A stretch of 64,000 nucleotides of DNA. Origin: Deltaproteobacteria bacterium (lineage in GTDB: Bacteria; Myxococcota_A; UBA9160; UBA6930). Position 1 is the first letter of the stretch. Every line of letters starts with the position of its first letter. Shown here piece by piece: positions 1 through 7,914 of the stretch. The notes beneath the pieces are model-generated. The model was given only the letters and a program-made list of their open reading frames with translations. It was not told the DNA's origin and did not search any database. The position numbers were made by a program, and so were the translations under genes. Location of the stretch: positions 1 to 64,000 of the forward strand of contig VGRF01000013.1 of NCBI GenBank assembly GCA_016875395.1, read 5' to 3'.

Positions 1-219
1 CACAGCTCGTCGGGAATCCGCCAGCCCCGGTGAGCCTTCCCTCGTGCAGACACTTCACCCCCGGTCGCCAGTCGGAGGGTCACGGCTTGTCAATCATTAA
101 CACCCTGGGCGGTTTTCGGATAGGCTCTTAGGGCGCAGGAGCGGGTGCGTGTCCTCAGCCTTCTCGCCCGCATCGTCGTCCGCCGCTTCCTGGATCGTGT
201 CGATCAGCGCGAGGTGCGT
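1..219. other. Non-coding stretch downstream of divIVA
   Basis: No convincing gene is seen here. The frame that opens near 145 on the plus strand is an arginine-rich antisense shadow of the divIVA-like gene. The stretch lies 3' of that gene (minus strand) and at the window edge, so it could hold its terminator or the end of a feature outside the window. The AT-richer patch around 91-130 is the only break in the base composition. Confidence 0.4.
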
Positions 220-630
220 CTAGACCGTCTGCCGCAGCGCCTGCGCGAGGCGGCTGCGCAGCGCGCGCAGCTCACGCACGTCGTCGGCGAGCTTCGCGGC
301 CCGGCGATGCGCGGCGTCGAGCAGCTTCTCCGCCATCACCTCGGCCTCGGACACGCGCACCTCGCTCTCGCGAATCGCGGTCTGCTTCAAGTCCGCCGCG
401 AGCGACTGCGCCGTCACCAGCGTGTCGCGCATCAGCCGCTCCGTCCCCTGCAGCTCCTCGACGCGCTCCTCGAGCTCGCGCACCCGCTCCGCGAGCTGGT
501 CGCGCTCCTTCGACAGCGCCGCGTAGTCCTCGCTCACGAGGTGCAGGAAGTTCTCCACCTCGCCGCCATCCACGCCGCGCAGCCGCGACGCGAAGCGCTG
601 GCTGCGAGTGTCGAGCGACGTGAGACGCAC
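220..630 (-). CDS. DivIVA-domain coiled-coil protein
   Basis: A protein of about 136 residues. Its N-terminus (VRLTSLDTRSQRFASRLRG, then EVENFLHLVSEDY) matches the DivIVA N-terminal pattern of a membrane-curvature-binding segment followed by a parallel coiled coil. The rest is a heptad-rich coiled coil with many Glu, Arg and Leu. DivIVA-family proteins sit at division sites or poles and recruit partners; the exact role here is unknown. The frame stays open further upstream, but the GTG at 630 is chosen because GGAGG sits five bases before it and the domain begins right there. Family members are often found near yggS and proC, which fits the genes upstream on the same strand. Confidence 0.8.
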   Translation of the reverse strand: MRLTSLDTRSQRFASRLRGVDGGEVENFLHLVSEDYAALSKERDQLAERVRELEERVEELQGTERLMRDTLVTAQSLAADLKQTAIRESEVRVSEAEVMAEKLLDAAHRRAAKLADDVRELRALRSRLAQALRQTV

Positions 631-724
631 CGGTGCCTCCAACCTGCGCGCGACGTGCGCACTCAGGAATGGGCAACTTGTCGGCGCGGAAGGGAGGGGG
701 CTTGAGGGCGTCCCTTGGCCAGCT

Positions 725-1447
725 TCACAACCGTTCGAGGTACGTAGACGTGTCGGGGGCCGCCCACTGGACGTTCCGAGCAAGCCATGCGACGTCATTT
801 GCGAACGAAAGCAGTCCGGCCGCGCCACGTGCGGCGACGCTACTTGGGTTTAGTTCGCACCCCGAGTACGCACACGAGTCGATCACGAGCACCCCATCTG
901 GGCGGTCGGTGCCGGGTGTCTCTGCCAGCCGTCGACAGATGTCATTTTCGTCGGACGGTCCGCGGTAACCGACTGCCAGAACTGGAGTCCGCGAGAGCGA
1001 AGACGCAACGGCCTCCTTGGCTCCGCTCGGTCCGATGGCTTCGTGTCCATGCCAAACGCGCTTGAGAAGCTTCACTCCGGCGGTGGTCTTCCGGACTTGG
1101 TCCCACTGCTTGGCGATGTCCGACTTCACTTCAATCACTAGGGCTACCGATTCGACGAGATACAACCGATCGGGCGTACCGGGAGCGGGAAAGCTCGGGA
1201 GGAACGGGAACTCAACGACAATGTCCACCTGACCTGAGCTTGCGCCGAAGCCGTCGACCACCGCCCCGGTTCCGAATCGATAGGGCGTCGGGAAGACCTG
1301 GGAAAGAAATTCCCGCACGAGAACTTCGCGCTCAGAACCAACGACAGCTGAGGGCAGGGTCCGGCCGGCCTCCCAATGAGCCATCAGGATCGCTCGGATG
1401 CCAGCGAGCCGCGTGCCGAGTTCCACTCCTCTGCTCCCGTGACTCAC
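725..1447 (-). CDS. DUF6602-like protein, PD-(D/E)XK nuclease-like fold
   Basis: About 240 residues. The central part has the DUF6602 layout: a segment reading RFGTGAVVDGFGASSGQVDI, a strand ending VDIVVEF, then ALVIEVKSDI. The spaced D and E-x-K look like the PD-(D/E)XK nuclease core. Substrate and role are unknown; relatives occur in variable, sometimes defence-linked gene content. The GTG at 1447 overlaps the proC stop as GTGA; a GTG at 1426 with GGGAG upstream is an equally good start. Base composition is visibly less GC-rich than its neighbours (about 55-67% in 60-base lines counted by hand, versus about 72% in proC), which suggests acquisition. It separates proC from the divIVA-like gene. 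Confidence 0.65.
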   Translation of the reverse strand: MSHGSRGVELGTRLAGIRAILMAHWEAGRTLPSAVVGSEREVLVREFLSQVFPTPYRFGTGAVVDGFGASSGQVDIVVEFPFLPSFPAPGTPDRLYLVESVALVIEVKSDIAKQWDQVRKTTAGVKLLKRVWHGHEAIGPSGAKEAVASSLSRTPVLAVGYRGPSDENDICRRLAETPGTDRPDGVLVIDSCAYSGCELNPSSVAARGAAGLLSFANDVAWLARNVQWAAPDTSTYLERL

Positions 1448-2274
1448 GCCCCCAACTCCCGACTTCTCCTCGTCGCCGCCGCCACCGCCTCGTGCACCGC
1501 TGCCCGGAACCCTCCGGCCTCTAGTCGCTCCAGCCCCGCGATCGTGGTGCCGCCCGGCGACGTGACTTGGTCTTTCAGCGAGGCGGGGTGGCGCTTCGTC
1601 TCCTGCGCGAGCTTGGCGCTGCCTAACACCGTCTGCGTTGCGAGCGCGCTTGCAGCGTCGCGGGGGAGACCCATGCGCACGCCGGCGTCGCTGAGGGCTT
1701 CGAGGAGCACGAAGACGTAGGCGGGGCCGCTGCCGCTGAGACCCGTGACGGCGTCGAGGAGCGATTCGCTCGGGCACTCCCAGGCGAGGCCGACGCCGGC
1801 GAAGAGCGCGTGCGCGAGCGCGCGGTCAGAGGCGCTGCACGCGGCGTTCGGCGTGTAGGCGGTGGCGCCGGCGCGCACGAGCGCGGGCGTGTTCGGCATG
1901 GCGCGCACGACGCGCGTGCCGGCGGGGAGCGCGCTCTCGATCGCGGCGATGGAGACGCCGGCGGCGATCGAGACCCAGAGCGGCTTCGCGAGCGCGGTGT
2001 TGTTAGGGCCGCCGAGCGCGGCGAGCACGCTCTTCACGAGGCCGGGCTTCACGGCGATCACGACCAGGTCGCTCGCGGCGGCGTCGGCGTTGCTCGCGCT
2101 CACGCGGACGCCGAGCGCGCGCGCGAGGTGGTCGCGGCGCGCGGCTTCGGGGTCGGCGGCGCACACGCGGCTCGCGGGGACGCCGGCGGCGAGCACGCCC
2201 GCGGCGAGCGCCTCGCCCATGGCGCCGCCGCCGAGCAGGCCGATCGAGGCGGAGGCGAGTGCGGAAGCAGTCAT
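1444..2274 (-). CDS. proC: Pyrroline-5-carboxylate reductase
   Basis: Catalyses the NAD(P)H-dependent reduction of 1-pyrroline-5-carboxylate to proline, the last step of proline synthesis, in the cytoplasm. The 276-residue product is of normal family length. It has a Rossmann motif near the N-terminus (GLLGGGAMGEALAAG), the conserved VVIAVKP strand, RAMPNTPALV, the SGSGPAYVF dimerisation segment and the late SPGGTT motif. The ATG at 2274 overlaps the yggS stop as ATGA, so translation is probably coupled to the upstream gene. The frame is open upstream of this ATG, but that part is arginine-rich shadow of yggS. Confidence 0.95.
   Translation of the reverse strand: MTASALASASIGLLGGGAMGEALAAGVLAAGVPASRVCAADPEAARRDHLARALGVRVSASNADAAASDLVVIAVKPGLVKSVLAALGGPNNTALAKPLWVSIAAGVSIAAIESALPAGTRVVRAMPNTPALVRAGATAYTPNAACSASDRALAHALFAGVGLAWECPSESLLDAVTGLSGSGPAYVFVLLEALSDAGVRMGLPRDAASALATQTVLGSAKLAQETKRHPASLKDQVTSPGGTTIAGLERLEAGGFRAAVHEAVAAATRRSRELGA
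2000..2008 (+). repeat. First of at least 18 dispersed TTGTTA(C/G)G motif copies
   Basis: Copies found by eye. Plus strand: 2000-2008, 5898-5906, 6835-6843, 11118-11126, 12885-12893, 49967-49975, 54407-54415, 57538-57546. Minus strand: 9836-9844, 14010-14018, 20248-20256, 23607-23615, 27608-27616, 35439-35447, 45818-45826, 53889-53897, 62134-62142, 63326-63334. They occur in different reading frames and outside genes. See the corresponding finding. Confidence 0.7.
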
Positions 2275-2978
2275 TGCGTAGCTCCTCGGGATCCGAACAG
2301 GGCGGTGCCGATGCGCACGTGCGTCGCGCCCTCGGCGATCGCGCTCTCGAAGTCGTCGGACATGCCCATCGAGAGCATGGAACACTCGGCGCCGCTCACG
2401 CGCGAGAGCTCGTCGCGCAGCGTGCGCAGCCGCGCGAACGCGGGGCGCATGTCGGCGACCGGCTCCGGGATCGCCATCAGGCCGCGCACTTCGAGCGAGG
2501 GCAGGGCGCGCACGGCATCGAGCAGCGCGCGCAGCTCGCCCGGCTCGCAGCCGCCTTTCTGCGGCTCGGCGTCGACGTTCACTTGCAGCGTCACCGCGAG
2601 CCTCTTCCCCGCGGCCTGCGCTCGTCGCGAGAGCTCCTGCGCGAGGTCGAGGCGATCCACGGTCTGCACGCAGTCGAACAGCGGCACGACGAGGCGCGCC
2701 TTGTTGCGCTGCAGCTGGCCGAGGAAGTGCCAGCGCGGCGGCTCGATGCCGCGCGCGGCGAGCAGCTCGTGCACGAGGGGGATCTTCTCGCGCGCCTCCT
2801 GCGCGAAGTTCTCGCCGATGTCGTGCACGCCCGCGGCGACGGCTTCGGCGACGGCCTCCGCGCCGTGCTTCTTCGCGACACCGATGAGTGTCAGCTCGCG
2901 CGGATCGCGGCCCGCGCGCTTGGCTGCGGTCTCGATACGCTCGCGCAGCGCCGCGAGTCGTGCGGCGATCTCGCTCAC
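2271..2978 (-). CDS. yggS: YggS/PLPBP-type PLP-homeostasis protein
   Basis: A 235-residue single-domain alanine-racemase-fold protein that binds pyridoxal 5'-phosphate and buffers B6 and amino-acid balance; the family has no proven catalytic activity. Visible marks are LIGVAKKHG (PLP lysine region), DIGENFAQE, WHFLGQLQRNK and the C-terminal phosphate-binding end GATHVRIGTALFG. The GTG at 2978 overlaps the maf stop as GTGA; proC then overlaps this gene by ATGA. The maf-yggS-proC run is a housekeeping cluster and yggS next to proC is a widespread arrangement. Confidence 0.93.
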   Translation of the reverse strand: MSEIAARLAALRERIETAAKRAGRDPRELTLIGVAKKHGAEAVAEAVAAGVHDIGENFAQEAREKIPLVHELLAARGIEPPRWHFLGQLQRNKARLVVPLFDCVQTVDRLDLAQELSRRAQAAGKRLAVTLQVNVDAEPQKGGCEPGELRALLDAVRALPSLEVRGLMAIPEPVADMRPAFARLRTLRDELSRVSGAECSMLSMGMSDDFESAIAEGATHVRIGTALFGSRGATQ

Positions 2979-3574
2979 GCGCGCACCGCGAAGCCGGCCT
3001 CGCGCAGCAGCGCGAGCGTCTCGTCCATCGGCAGGCCGATCACACACGTCTCGCTGCCGATCACGCGCGTCACGAACTTGCGCCCCTCGCCCTGCAGCGC
3101 GTAGGCGCCCGCCTTGTCGAGCGGCTCGCCGCCCGCGACGTAGGCGCGCACCTCGGTCTCGCTCGCGGCGCGCATCACGACGTCGCTCGCCACGCAAGCG
3201 CTGCGCGCCGTCGCGTCCGCGGTGTCGACCAGCGCGACGCCGGTGAAGACGGTGTGCGTGCGGCCGAGGATCCGCCCCAACAGCTCGACTGCGTGCTCCG
3301 GGTCACGCGGCTTGCCGAGCACGTCCTCGCCGATCACCACGATGGTGTCCGAGCCGAGCACGAGCCGGCGCGGGGTGGGGCCGAGCTTCGCGGCGACTGC
3401 TTGCGCCTTCTCGCGCGCGAGGCGCAGCACGAGCTCGCGCGGGTGCTCGCCGGCGCGCGCCGTCTCGTCGATGTCCGCGGGCAGCACGGTGAAGCGAACG
3501 CCCGCCTCCGCGAGCAGCATGCGCCGCCGCGGCGACGCGCTCGCCAGCACCAGCTCGGGCGATGAGGACGACAT
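2975..3574 (-). CDS. maf: Maf-family nucleotide pyrophosphatase
   Basis: A 199-residue Maf/HAM1-fold protein that hydrolyses non-canonical or canonical nucleoside triphosphates to monophosphates, a house-cleaning role; substrate preference (dTTP/UTP or modified pyrimidines) is not clear from sequence. The N-terminal signature LVLASASPRRRMLL, the catalytic region LVLGSDTIV and KPRDPEHA are intact, as is the C-terminal VIGLPM. The ATG at 3574 is preferred over an upstream in-frame start because the domain begins there. It is the first gene of the minus-strand run and is divergent from the HAD gene at 3649. Confidence 0.92.
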   Translation of the reverse strand: MSSSSPELVLASASPRRRMLLAEAGVRFTVLPADIDETARAGEHPRELVLRLAREKAQAVAAKLGPTPRRLVLGSDTIVVIGEDVLGKPRDPEHAVELLGRILGRTHTVFTGVALVDTADATARSACVASDVVMRAASETEVRAYVAGGEPLDKAGAYALQGEGRKFVTRVIGSETCVIGLPMDETLALLREAGFAVRA

Positions 3575-3648
3575 CGCGCGCGAGGTAGGCGGCGGCGCGC
3601 GGGGCGTCAAGGAATGCCGGCGGTGGTGCGAGCGATTAAGGTGCGCGG

Positions 3649-4314
3649 ATGGACGCGGTGATCTTCGATTGCGACGGCGTGCTGGTCGATTCCGAGGTGC
3701 TCGCGCTCGAGATCGAGCACGCGACGCTGCGCGAGTTCGGCGTCGCGATCGACCCGGCGGAGTACGCGCAGCTCTGCTTGGGGCTGAACGAGGTGGACTG
3801 GTTCGCGGCGGTCGGACGCGCAGCGCCTTCGCTGCGGGAGCGCATGACTGAGTTCCGGGCGGTCAGCAACGCGCGCTATCGCGCCGCCATGGAGAGCGAC
3901 CGCCTGCGCGCGATCGACGGCGCCCAGCGCGCCGTGTCCGCCGTTCGCGGCCAGCGCGCCGTCGCGAGCTCGAGCTCTTCTGCGAGCCTGCGCGGGAAGC
4001 TCGATCGCACGGGCCTGCTCGCGCTGTTCGATCCGCACGTGTACTCCGCGGACCTCGTCGCGCGCGGGAAGCCCTGGCCCGATCTGTTCGCGCACACGGC
4101 GCGCTCGCTCGGCGTCGCGCCCGCACGCTGCGTCGTGTTCGAGGACAGCGTGAACGGCGTGCGCGCCGCGCGCGCGGCCGGCATGCGCGTGTGGGGCTTC
4201 GCGGGCGGCGGCCACATGACGCCCGCGATCGCGAGCGACTTACTCGCGCATGGCGCGGAGCGCGTGGTCGCAAGCTGGGGCGAGGCCGCGATGCTCATCG
4301 AGCAGATCGCTTAG
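3649..4314 (+). CDS. HAD-superfamily hydrolase (phosphoglucomutase/phosphatase subclass)
   Basis: A 221-residue HAD protein with motif I FDCDGVLVDSE at residues 6-16, a helical cap, a serine-rich motif II region (VASSSSSASLR), the motif III lysine in ARGKPWPDLF and the motif IV acids in VVFEDSVNG. This pattern is typical of beta-phosphoglucomutase-like phosphatases that act on small sugar phosphates; the substrate cannot be read from sequence. It is divergent from maf, 74 bases away, and is followed after 49 bases by the lipoprotein-Mla group. Confidence 0.85.
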   Translation: MDAVIFDCDGVLVDSEVLALEIEHATLREFGVAIDPAEYAQLCLGLNEVDWFAAVGRAAPSLRERMTEFRAVSNARYRAAMESDRLRAIDGAQRAVSAVRGQRAVASSSSSASLRGKLDRTGLLALFDPHVYSADLVARGKPWPDLFAHTARSLGVAPARCVVFEDSVNGVRAARAAGMRVWGFAGGGHMTPAIASDLLAHGAERVVASWGEAAMLIEQIA

Positions 4315-4363
4315 GCGCGTGCCTACCTCGCACGCGCCGCGCGCTGCGAGTACGGTGCGCGAG

Positions 4364-4903
4364 ATGGCGTACCGAGGGGGAACGGGGCGCTGGCAGAGCT
4401 GGGCGCGCGTGGGGTTCGCGCTGGGGGCGCTCGTGTTCGCAGCGTGCGCCTCGGGGCCGAAGTGGCCGGACGGGCGCTTCGTGCACGGTGAGCTGGGCGG
4501 ATCGATCGGCGACCTCGCGGCGCTCGAGCCGGGCTGGCGCGCGGAGAGCGCGCCCGACGCGTCGCTCGCGTATCGCCACGTGGACGGCTCGCACGCGTCG
4601 TGGCTGCGCGACTGCCGCCGCGCCCGTGCGAACCCGAAGGCATTGGGGCGCGCGCTCTGGATCGCGCTGCCGGGCGCGCAAGTCGAAGAGAACGCCGCCC
4701 TCGAGGTGGCGGGCGAGCCGGCGCACCGGCACCTCGGGCGCGCACAAGAAGGTGCGACGAGCCTGCGCGTCGCGACGATCGCGCGCGTGGCGGAGCGCTG
4801 CGAGGACTACTGGATGCTCGTCGTGCCGCACGGCGAGCTGCATCACCTCGAAGCGTTCGAGGCGTGGGTGCACGGCTTCGCGGAGACGGAGCCTTCGCAA
4901 TGA
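4364..4903 (+). CDS. Putative lipoprotein heading the mlaEFD operon
   Basis: A 179-residue protein with a hydrophobic N-terminal segment ending VFAACASG, a lipobox-like site (F rather than the usual L three residues before the cysteine). The rest is hydrophilic and matches no family I recognise. Its stop overlaps the mlaE start by ATGA, so it is co-translated with the lipid-transport genes. Its position suggests an envelope component of the same system, by analogy with the periplasmic or outer-membrane partners of Mla systems, but no MlaA or MlaC signature is visible. The ATG at 4364 is chosen because the signal sequence begins there. Confidence 0.6.
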   Translation: MAYRGGTGRWQSWARVGFALGALVFAACASGPKWPDGRFVHGELGGSIGDLAALEPGWRAESAPDASLAYRHVDGSHASWLRDCRRARANPKALGRALWIALPGAQVEENAALEVAGEPAHRHLGRAQEGATSLRVATIARVAERCEDYWMLVVPHGELHHLEAFEAWVHGFAETEPSQ

Positions 4904-5727
4904 ACACGCCGCTCGTGCCGGTCGGGAAGCTCGGCGCGCGCGTGCTCGGTGCCGTCGCGGCGGCGGGCGACTTCCTCTTGTTGGGACTCGAGACCGCGCG
5001 CGCGTTCCTGCGCCCGCGCTTCCCGTTCCGCGACACGCTCGCGCAGTTCGACGCGATCGCGGTGCGCTCGACGCCGATCGTGATCATCACCGCGATCTTC
5101 ACCGGCATGGTGCTCGCGCTGCAGGCGGCCTTCGCGCTCACGCGCTTCGGCGCGAAGCCGTACGTCGGCTCGATCGTCGGGCTCTCGATCGTGCGCGAGC
5201 TCGGACCCGTGCTCGCCGCGCTCATGGTCGGCGGGCGCGTCGGCGCGGGCATCGCCTCCGAGCTCGGCTCGATGGCGGTGACGGAGCAGGTCGACGCGAT
5301 TCGCGCGATGGGCGCCGACCCCGCGCAGAAGCTCGCGCTACCGCGCGTGATCGCGACGACGCTCGGGCTCCCGCTCCTCACGTGCATGGCGATCGTGCTC
5401 GGCATCGCCGGCGGCATGCTCGTGGCCGATCTGCAGTTCGCGATCGCGCCGAGCTTCTACCGCCAAACCGTCGTCAGCAGCGTCGAGCTCGGCGACTTCT
5501 TCTCGGGCGTGCTGAAGACGTTCTTCTTCGGCTGGTGGATCGGCATGGTGGGCGCCTTCGTCGGCCTGCGCACGACGGGCGGCACCGCGGGTGTCGGCCG
5601 CGCGACCACGCAGGCCGTCGTGATCTCCTCGATCGGCGTGCTGATCAGCGACTTCTTCCTCACCAAGCTGTTCATGCTCGTGCCGACCGAGCGCCTGTTC
5701 ATGCGCGCGATCGAGGCGCTGCGATGA
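4900..5727 (+). CDS. mlaE: MlaE-family ABC transporter permease
   Basis: A 275-residue inner-membrane permease of the MCE/Mla phospholipid transport system, which moves lipids between the inner membrane and the periplasmic MCE ring. Several hydrophobic segments are seen. The hallmark family stretch includes FTGMVLALQ, SIVRELGPVLAALMVGGRVG and TEQVDAIRAMG, in the middle third. ATGA overlaps occur at both ends (with the lipoprotein and mlaF), so the operon is tightly coupled. Confidence 0.93.
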   Translation: MNTPLVPVGKLGARVLGAVAAAGDFLLLGLETARAFLRPRFPFRDTLAQFDAIAVRSTPIVIITAIFTGMVLALQAAFALTRFGAKPYVGSIVGLSIVRELGPVLAALMVGGRVGAGIASELGSMAVTEQVDAIRAMGADPAQKLALPRVIATTLGLPLLTCMAIVLGIAGGMLVADLQFAIAPSFYRQTVVSSVELGDFFSGVLKTFFFGWWIGMVGAFVGLRTTGGTAGVGRATTQAVVISSIGVLISDFFLTKLFMLVPTERLFMRAIEALR

Positions 5728-6515
5728 GCGCGGGCGAGCCGCGAGCTCCCGCGATCGAGCTGCGCGGCGTGACGAAGGCGTTCGCCGGGAAGCCCGTGCT
5801 GCGCGGCGTCGATCTCTCGATCGGCGCGGGCGAAACCACCGTGATCCTCGGCGGCTCGGGCTCGGGCAAGAGCGTGTGCATGAAGCACATGATCGGGTTG
5901 TTACGGGCCGACGCGGGGGTGATCCGCGTGCTCGGGCGCGACGTGACGCGCATCTCGGAGCGCGCCTGGGTCGAGGTGCGACGCGACTTCGGCATGGTGT
6001 TCCAGAGCGCCGCGTTGTTCGACTCGCTCTCGGTCTACGAGAACGTCGCGTACACGATCCGCGAGCACGAGCGCTGGGACGAGGAGCGCGTGGGCGAGCG
6101 CGTCGCGTGGTGCCTCGACAACGTCGGCCTCACGGGCGCCGAGAAGCTGCTGCCCGCGGAGTTATCAGGCGGGATGCGCAAGCGCGTCGGCGTCGCGCGC
6201 GCGATCGCGCTGGCGCCGAAGATCATCCTCTACGACGAGCCGACCACGGGCCTCGATCCCGCGAACTCGCGCCGCGTCGGCGAGCTGATCCAGCGCCTCC
6301 AGCGCGAGCTCTCGGTCACGAGCGTCGTCGTCACGCACGATCTCGAGCTCGCCTTCGCGATCGCGGATCGCGTGGCGCTGCTGAAGCTGGGCCGCATCGT
6401 CGTGGACGGCCCGGCGCAATCCGTGCGCGGGTCGGGCAACGCCGACCTGCGCGAATTCATCGAGGGCGCGGATCCGCCCGCGCCCGCCACGTCCGGAGGA
6501 AGACACCATGGATGA
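5724..6515 (+). CDS. mlaF: MlaF-family ABC transporter ATP-binding protein
   Basis: A 263-residue ATPase that powers the MlaE/MlaD lipid transporter. Walker A GGSGSGKS is at 43-50, the Q-loop glutamine at 94, the signature LSGGM at 147-151, Walker B IILYDEPTTGLD at 167-178 and the switch histidine at 205, all intact. The start overlaps mlaE as ATGA. The end overlaps mlaD by 8 bases, with the mlaD ribosome-binding purines (GGAGGAAG) inside the mlaF 3' end. Confidence 0.94.
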   Translation: MSAGEPRAPAIELRGVTKAFAGKPVLRGVDLSIGAGETTVILGGSGSGKSVCMKHMIGLLRADAGVIRVLGRDVTRISERAWVEVRRDFGMVFQSAALFDSLSVYENVAYTIREHERWDEERVGERVAWCLDNVGLTGAEKLLPAELSGGMRKRVGVARAIALAPKIILYDEPTTGLDPANSRRVGELIQRLQRELSVTSVVVTHDLELAFAIADRVALLKLGRIVVDGPAQSVRGSGNADLREFIEGADPPAPATSGGRHHG

Positions 6516-7494
6516 TCGCGGCCGCCTCAGCCTCGTCGTCGGCCTGTTCGTGCTCGGCGCGCTCGCGTTCGCGGGCTTCGCGCTCTGGAACCTCGGCGCG
6601 GACCAAGGCCTGCTCGCGGAGCGCTACCGCCTCACGACCTACTTCGAGGACGTGCAGGGCCTCGTCTCCGGCGGCGCGGTGCGGCTCGCGGGCAAGGACG
6701 TGGGCACGATCGAGTCGGTCTCGTTCGCGCCGGCGAAGGAAGGGCGCCCGCCGGTGCGCGTGATCATGCAGCTCACGACCGAGGTGCAGCCGCTGATCCG
6801 CAGCGATTCCGTCGCGGGCATCGGCACGGTGGGCTTGTTAGGGGACAAGTACGTCTCTCTCTCGATCGGCACCGACTCCGGCAAGGTGCTGCCCGACGGC
6901 GCCGAGATCGCAAGCGTCAGCCCGCTCGATCTGAACATGGCGGTGGTGCGCGGCACCGAGGCCATCGACAACATCGCGACGCTCGCGCAGAACTTGAACA
7001 AGGTCGTGACCGACTTCGACAAGGGCACGGGCGGCGCCAAGCTCGCGGACTCGGCTGCGGGGCTCAGCGAGATCGTTCGGGAGATCCAGTCGGGCGACGG
7101 GATGCTGCACACGCTGATCTACGACCCGTACCAGGGCAGCGCGCTTTCCGACGCGGAGGCTTCGATCGCGAGCCTGCGCAAAGTGATCGAGCAGGTGGAG
7201 ACGGGCGACGGGATTCTGCACGGCCTGATCTACGAGCCGGTCGGCGATCGCGGCGTGATCGAGGATGCGCTGTCGGCGGCGGCGAGCGTGGAGAAGGCGG
7301 GGGTTCGGCTCGAGTCGGTGCTCGCGAAGGTGGACGAGGGCGAGGGCACGCTCGGGCTGCTCGTGAACGATCCGACGGCCTACGCGGACCTGAAGGCGGT
7401 GCTCGGGGGCGCGAAGGGGAATCGCGTGCTGACGTGGATGGTGCAGCGGGCGGCGGAGTCGGGGGCGAAAAAAAATACGTCGTCCTCTGAGTAG
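6508..7494 (+). CDS. mlaD: MlaD-family MCE-domain lipid transport protein
   Basis: A 328-residue protein with one N-terminal transmembrane helix (about residues 8-28) followed by an MCE domain (about 40-120; DVQGLVSGGAVRLAGKDVG and VGLLGDKYVSLSIG are typical). The C-terminal half is helical, with two similar segments (GDGMLHTLIYDP and GDGILHGLIYEP) and a related third (GEGTLGLLVNDP), a repeat pattern common in longer MlaD proteins. It anchors in the inner membrane and forms the periplasmic hexameric ring that receives lipid. It is the last gene of the operon. Confidence 0.92.
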   Translation: MDDRGRLSLVVGLFVLGALAFAGFALWNLGADQGLLAERYRLTTYFEDVQGLVSGGAVRLAGKDVGTIESVSFAPAKEGRPPVRVIMQLTTEVQPLIRSDSVAGIGTVGLLGDKYVSLSIGTDSGKVLPDGAEIASVSPLDLNMAVVRGTEAIDNIATLAQNLNKVVTDFDKGTGGAKLADSAAGLSEIVREIQSGDGMLHTLIYDPYQGSALSDAEASIASLRKVIEQVETGDGILHGLIYEPVGDRGVIEDALSAAASVEKAGVRLESVLAKVDEGEGTLGLLVNDPTAYADLKAVLGGAKGNRVLTWMVQRAAESGAKKNTSSSE

Positions 7495-7914
7495 GAGGCG
7501 GCGGAATCGAAGACTCTCCGCCGCAGAGCCGGAGGAAGCTCTCTTGCACCGGCTCCGCTCGGGGTGGGAGGGGGGCCGTTCGGCTGCGGGCCTAATCACT
7601 GTGCCGTGCGGGCAGGAGGGCTGCGGGCGTTCGAGTGGGTGATGCAGCGAGGTGCGTCGCCGGTTGGCTGGAGACTTGGGCGCCCGCGGGCGCCCGACGT
7701 GTGTCCCTGCTGCGAGCCGTGCGGCTGCTTCTGCCGGTAGCCGGCTCCTCGCCTCAGACCCCGCCGTCCCACCCCTCGCTCCTTGCTCGGGTCAGCCTCG
7801 ATCGTGGGTTGGGAGGCGGATGAAGCAGCCGCGGCATTGAGCCGCGGCTGCTTCACTCTTCTTCTCGTAGCCTGCGAGTCGTTGGCTCTTTGATCGTGTT
7901 GTTGGGGAATGCCT
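7495..7914. other. Intergenic region between mlaD and the DUF2203 gene
   Basis: About 420 bases with no gene I can support; short frames on either strand lack family resemblance. It contains an 8-base inverted repeat right after mlaD (7498-7505 with 7517-7524), which could end the mla transcript although no T-run follows. It also has a perfect 18-base GC palindrome at 7678-7695 (GGGCGCCCGCGGGCGCCC) and a strong hairpin at 7822-7854, listed separately. Confidence 0.5.
7822..7854. terminator. Perfect 14-bp stem-loop, probable terminator
   Basis: A 14-base arm (7822-7835), a 5-base loop ATTGA and a perfectly complementary 14-base arm (7841-7854), followed on the plus strand by pyrimidine-rich ACTCTTCTTCTC. 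There is no uninterrupted T-run, so termination strength is uncertain. It lies 60 bases before the DUF2203 gene and would isolate it from upstream transcription. Confidence 0.55.

Noticed and set aside
1-60. Possible cobalamin riboswitch, suggested by GGGAATCC and CACAGCTCG-like words
   Set aside because: The conserved core blocks and the B12 box could not be placed in order on either strand, and no B12 gene follows.
145-705. Plus-strand frame at the window start
   Set aside because: It is antisense to the divIVA-like gene over most of its length and resembles a reversed coiled-coil shadow.
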